From Amoebidium appalachense (Eukaryota > Ichthyosporea), in the NCBI GenBank assembly GCA_963693365.1, contig CAVNZM010000015.1, positions 4,836,001 through 4,900,000 of the forward strand: a DNA stretch of 64,000 bases, read 5' to 3'. Under the pieces are notes generated by a model. The model worked only from the letters and a program-made list of their open reading frames with translations, did no database searches and was not told the DNA's origin. This document shows positions 54,105 to 64,000 of the stretch, piece by piece; positions within the stretch are counted from its first letter, which is position 1; each line of letters begins with the position of its first letter. The translations under genes and the position numbers were made by a program.

Positions 54105-55275
54105 GTGACAACCACATACACAATCACCTACCTACACACCCATCCACCCACACAACCTCCTACCCACATATTCACCCACACAATTGCCCACATGACTATC
54201 CAACGGCGCACACCCAGCCACATAACCAGTCACCTCCACACCCACCCACATACCTAAACATACACCTACCCACACAACCACCCAATCACAGCCACACTCA
54301 TATACCCACCCACCCTCACAACCAACCACCCCCACACTCTATCCCCCAATCCACCCACCCACCCACACTTATTCACTCCCACACCCACTCACACCCACAC
54401 CCACTCCCACACCCAACCACCTGCATAGCCACCCACACACACAGCCACCCACAGGCACGGCACCCACCCACACAATCACTCACACACCCGTACAATCACC
54501 CACACACCCACACACACCCCTACAATCACCCACACACCCGCACAATCAACCCCCTCCTTTCCCTTCGTTTTCTCCTAAATAGCTCTTTTCTGTGCATCAA
54601 TCGTTCTTTCCTGCTTCCCCTCCTTCCTTCTCCCCCCCCCCCCCCCCCACCCTCCTCTTCCCTCCAATCTACCCCCCCCCCCCCCCCATACACCCTCCCA
54701 CACACCCGCAACATCACCCTCACACCCGTACATTCACCCACACAACACACACACACACACACACATACAATCACCCGCACACCCGCACACCCACACACCG
54801 GCACACCCATTCACACAATCACCCAGCCGCATAAGCATCCACCTACACAAAGACCCCCCTACACGATTATTTACACAACGTTTCACCAACCTACACCCAC
54901 ACACACACCCATGTACCCACCCGCACACCCACCCACCAAACCAACTGCTCACACACCCACCCATTCAATCACCTACCCACACGACGACTCACCCATACAC
55001 CCACCCACACACCCATTGACCCATTCACATGGACCCACCGACACATCCACCCACACCTGCCCACACACACACCCAATAACCTACACAACTACCCACACAC
55101 ACAAACACACACACACAGAGAGACACACCCACCCAAACACACACACACACACACCCCGACACCATCACCAACCCACCTAGACACCCATCCACACAATCAT
55201 CCACACAACCACCCACCTACGACCCACCCACCCACCCACACAACCACCCATACACACAACCACACAACCACCACA
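53210..55275 (+). repeat. 2-kb CACCCA-rich minisatellite array
   Basis: A degenerate array of CACCCA, CACACAACCAC and similar units has extremely little G on the plus strand. It includes (CA)n at 53754-53787 and 53871-53910, and a tandem duplication: a roughly 85-base block beginning CATCCACCCACC and including ACAATGACACACCCACCTAC occurs at about 53786 and again at about 53909. It has no coding signal. Confidence 0.9.
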
Positions 55276-55424
55276 CATGTGCAAATAAGTACAGGGTTCA
55301 TCTATTTCTTCTTTCCGGACAAGGCGTAGTCAACCGAAGATCAAGTTCTTGATGCCATGCTGGTGCTGGGTGGAGTAGGTCTGTGGTGTGCATGCGCCGG
55401 GGTTGCCCATTGCCCATTTAACAG

Positions 55425-62117
<6,693 letters not shown>

Positions 62118-62285
62118 GTATGATCATACCCCTTGCTCCCCCCAGCCCCCCCCCCCCCCGACTGCCCGCCCTGCCTCCTCCTCCCCCCTGCTCCCCCTTA
62201 TTCCCACACCCAAAAGCTTTACTGGATACCAAGCCGGTATATATACGGGCGGTAGTACGCGCGCACACACAGTCACACGCATACA

Positions 62286-62321
<36 letters not shown>

Positions 62322-62375
62322 ACAAGCAAGCGCAAGCATTAAAGCAAACGGCAGCACACAATGTACATGCAAGCG

Positions 62376-62424
<49 letters not shown>

Positions 62425-62645
62425 GCAAGCGTAGAGTGGCATGTTAGGGAGTTTACTCCGAGCGGAACTAAAAAAGAGCCGAAAAGAAAAAAGAAAGGAT
62501 TTATTGTTTTTGTTTCGGTGTTTGGGGGGGAGGTGGGGGGGAGAGGGGCAGTAAGCACCATCTTGGGATTGGCTTGAATCTTACCAAGCACTTTGTGCAT
62601 GGGCTTTACCGTGATCCCCCACAACATGTACACCCACACACACTA

Positions 62646-62680
<35 letters not shown>

Positions 62681-63358
62681 GAACGCATACACGCACATGT
62701 AGACACGGGCTTGCACTTTACGTAGACATGCACACACACATGCATGCACACACACACACACACACACATACATACCGTGACGTATACACACGTACATATA
62801 ACACACTCTTACACACACGGACATGTGGACACACACACGCACACACACACACAGACGCACACACACGCACACACACATGTACACAATAGCACACAAATAC
62901 ATACAAACACACGCACACACACACCAACTTTTTTGCACAGAGTTGACACCTACAACGTTGCCTGTGCATGTGCACAATTACGGTGTCTCCAGAAGCACTT
63001 TGCACGACCGCAGACGGCTGCAGCCTGCTACTTTGCCCAAAGAAGGGTGTGTTCCTGCCTCTTCGCATGCACACAGACAAGGCATATACTTAAATACTTG
63101 TGCACACACAAAGACCCACACACGCGCACAGCAACCCCATGCCCCCTCCCCACCCCCCCTCCCCGCCCTCTCCCCCTGCCCATTTTCTCTCCTGGGCACG
63201 AGTCTCTCCCCATCCCCAATATCCCTGTCCCCTCTCCCTCCTCACCCAATGGTCGCACTTCTATTGCCTATTCCCATACAACCCATGGCTCCCATAACCG
63301 TATCCCCCCCCCCCCCCCCCCCCCCCCCAAACACACCCACACACACGCACACCCTCCC

Positions 63359-63394
<36 letters not shown>

Positions 63395-63742
63395 CCCCGT
63401 ATTAGTTTGATCCATATCCTGTTCTTCGCTCTCTTGTTGCTTGCTTGTGTCTGCATTATCTTTTTGCATCTCTCCCTCCCACCCCACACCTCCCCCCTCT
63501 CTATGCTCTCTCTCCCTTACACACACACACAGAGCGAGAGAGAGAGACATACACAGATATTTGGTGTGTGCGTGCGTACATGTGTGCATGTGTGTGTACG
63601 TGTGTGTATGCGGCATCCGTGCACCCATGCTCGTATTTGTGTATATATGCCTGTTTGTGCTCGTGTGTGTGTATCACAAGTACATGCAAACACACTCGCT
63701 CATATAGTCCACGTCAGCTTGCACGAACACCCACATCGAAAT

Positions 63743-63831
<89 letters not shown>

Positions 63832-63922
63832 GGGCGCGCGCACACACAGCACACAAATACACGCACACATACAATTACACACAAGCACGCGTGCGTGCAT
63901 ACACACACACACGCACACATAT

Positions 63923-63970
<48 letters not shown>

Positions 63971-64000
63971 CGTGGCAACACACACGCATGCCCACCCGCG
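62118..64000. other. CA-rich region at the window's right end
   Basis: (CA)n occurs at 62287-62320, 62381-62422, 62650-62679, 63743-63829 and 63926-63964; poly-C at 62146-62158, 63305-63328 and 63361-63391. Further exons of the ankyrin gene are expected here or beyond; a stretch after TTTTTTGCACAG at 62938 is open in two frames but shows no clear ankyrin repeat. Confidence 0.6.

Overview
This window is eukaryotic and most likely comes from an invertebrate animal or a close relative. It has spliced genes with GT-AG introns in consistent phase, a forkhead-domain gene, a CAP plus thrombospondin-1 secreted protein, non-LTR retrotransposon debris, and very heavy microsatellite content. I cannot name the species. 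Most long open frames here are artefacts of (CA)n, (GA)n, poly-C/poly-G or C-rich repeats and were left out. I rebuilt genes by hand from exon reading, splice sites and phase.

Layout. 0-5.5 kb: repeats, then a minus-strand coiled-coil gene of unknown function (5522 to about 3725). 6.0-8.8 kb: weak plus-strand exon candidates. 9.0-13.6 kb: a complete five-exon short-chain dehydrogenase/reductase on plus. 14.9-23.7 kb: a complete eleven-exon F-box/leucine-rich-repeat gene on minus, tail-to-tail with the reductase, with one apparent +1 frameshift in its last exon. 24.4-26.4 kb: a cluster of non-LTR retrotransposon fragments, two of them tail-to-tail in inverted orientation, plus a SINE-like chimera sharing the same 3' tail. 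29.2-33.9 kb: a five-exon secreted CAP/TSP1/ShK-like protein on plus, again with one apparent +1 frameshift. 38.8-39.7 kb: a single-exon forkhead gene on minus. 43.4-44.3 kb: another copy of the retrotransposon tail and three 5'-truncated insertions of a second, unrecognised element. 44.6-45.8 kb: a long GA tract. 47.1-48.6 kb: a two-exon Pho80-like cyclin on minus. 51.7-55.3 kb: a strand-skewed C/T then CACCC array. 55.4-62.1 kb: scattered plus-strand exons of an ankyrin-containing gene, incomplete at both ends.

The genes are unrelated single units (metabolic enzyme, ubiquitin-ligase adaptor, secreted protein, transcription factor, cyclin, ankyrin protein) with no operon-like relation. Introns are filled with dinucleotide repeats, and several splice acceptors are simply the end of a (CA)n or (TG)n tract.

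The most novel material is the short element at 43.4-44.1 kb. Three copies of very different length share one 3' end and each is bracketed by a short direct repeat. It nests inside the other retrotransposon. No bacterial, CRISPR or operon system is present.
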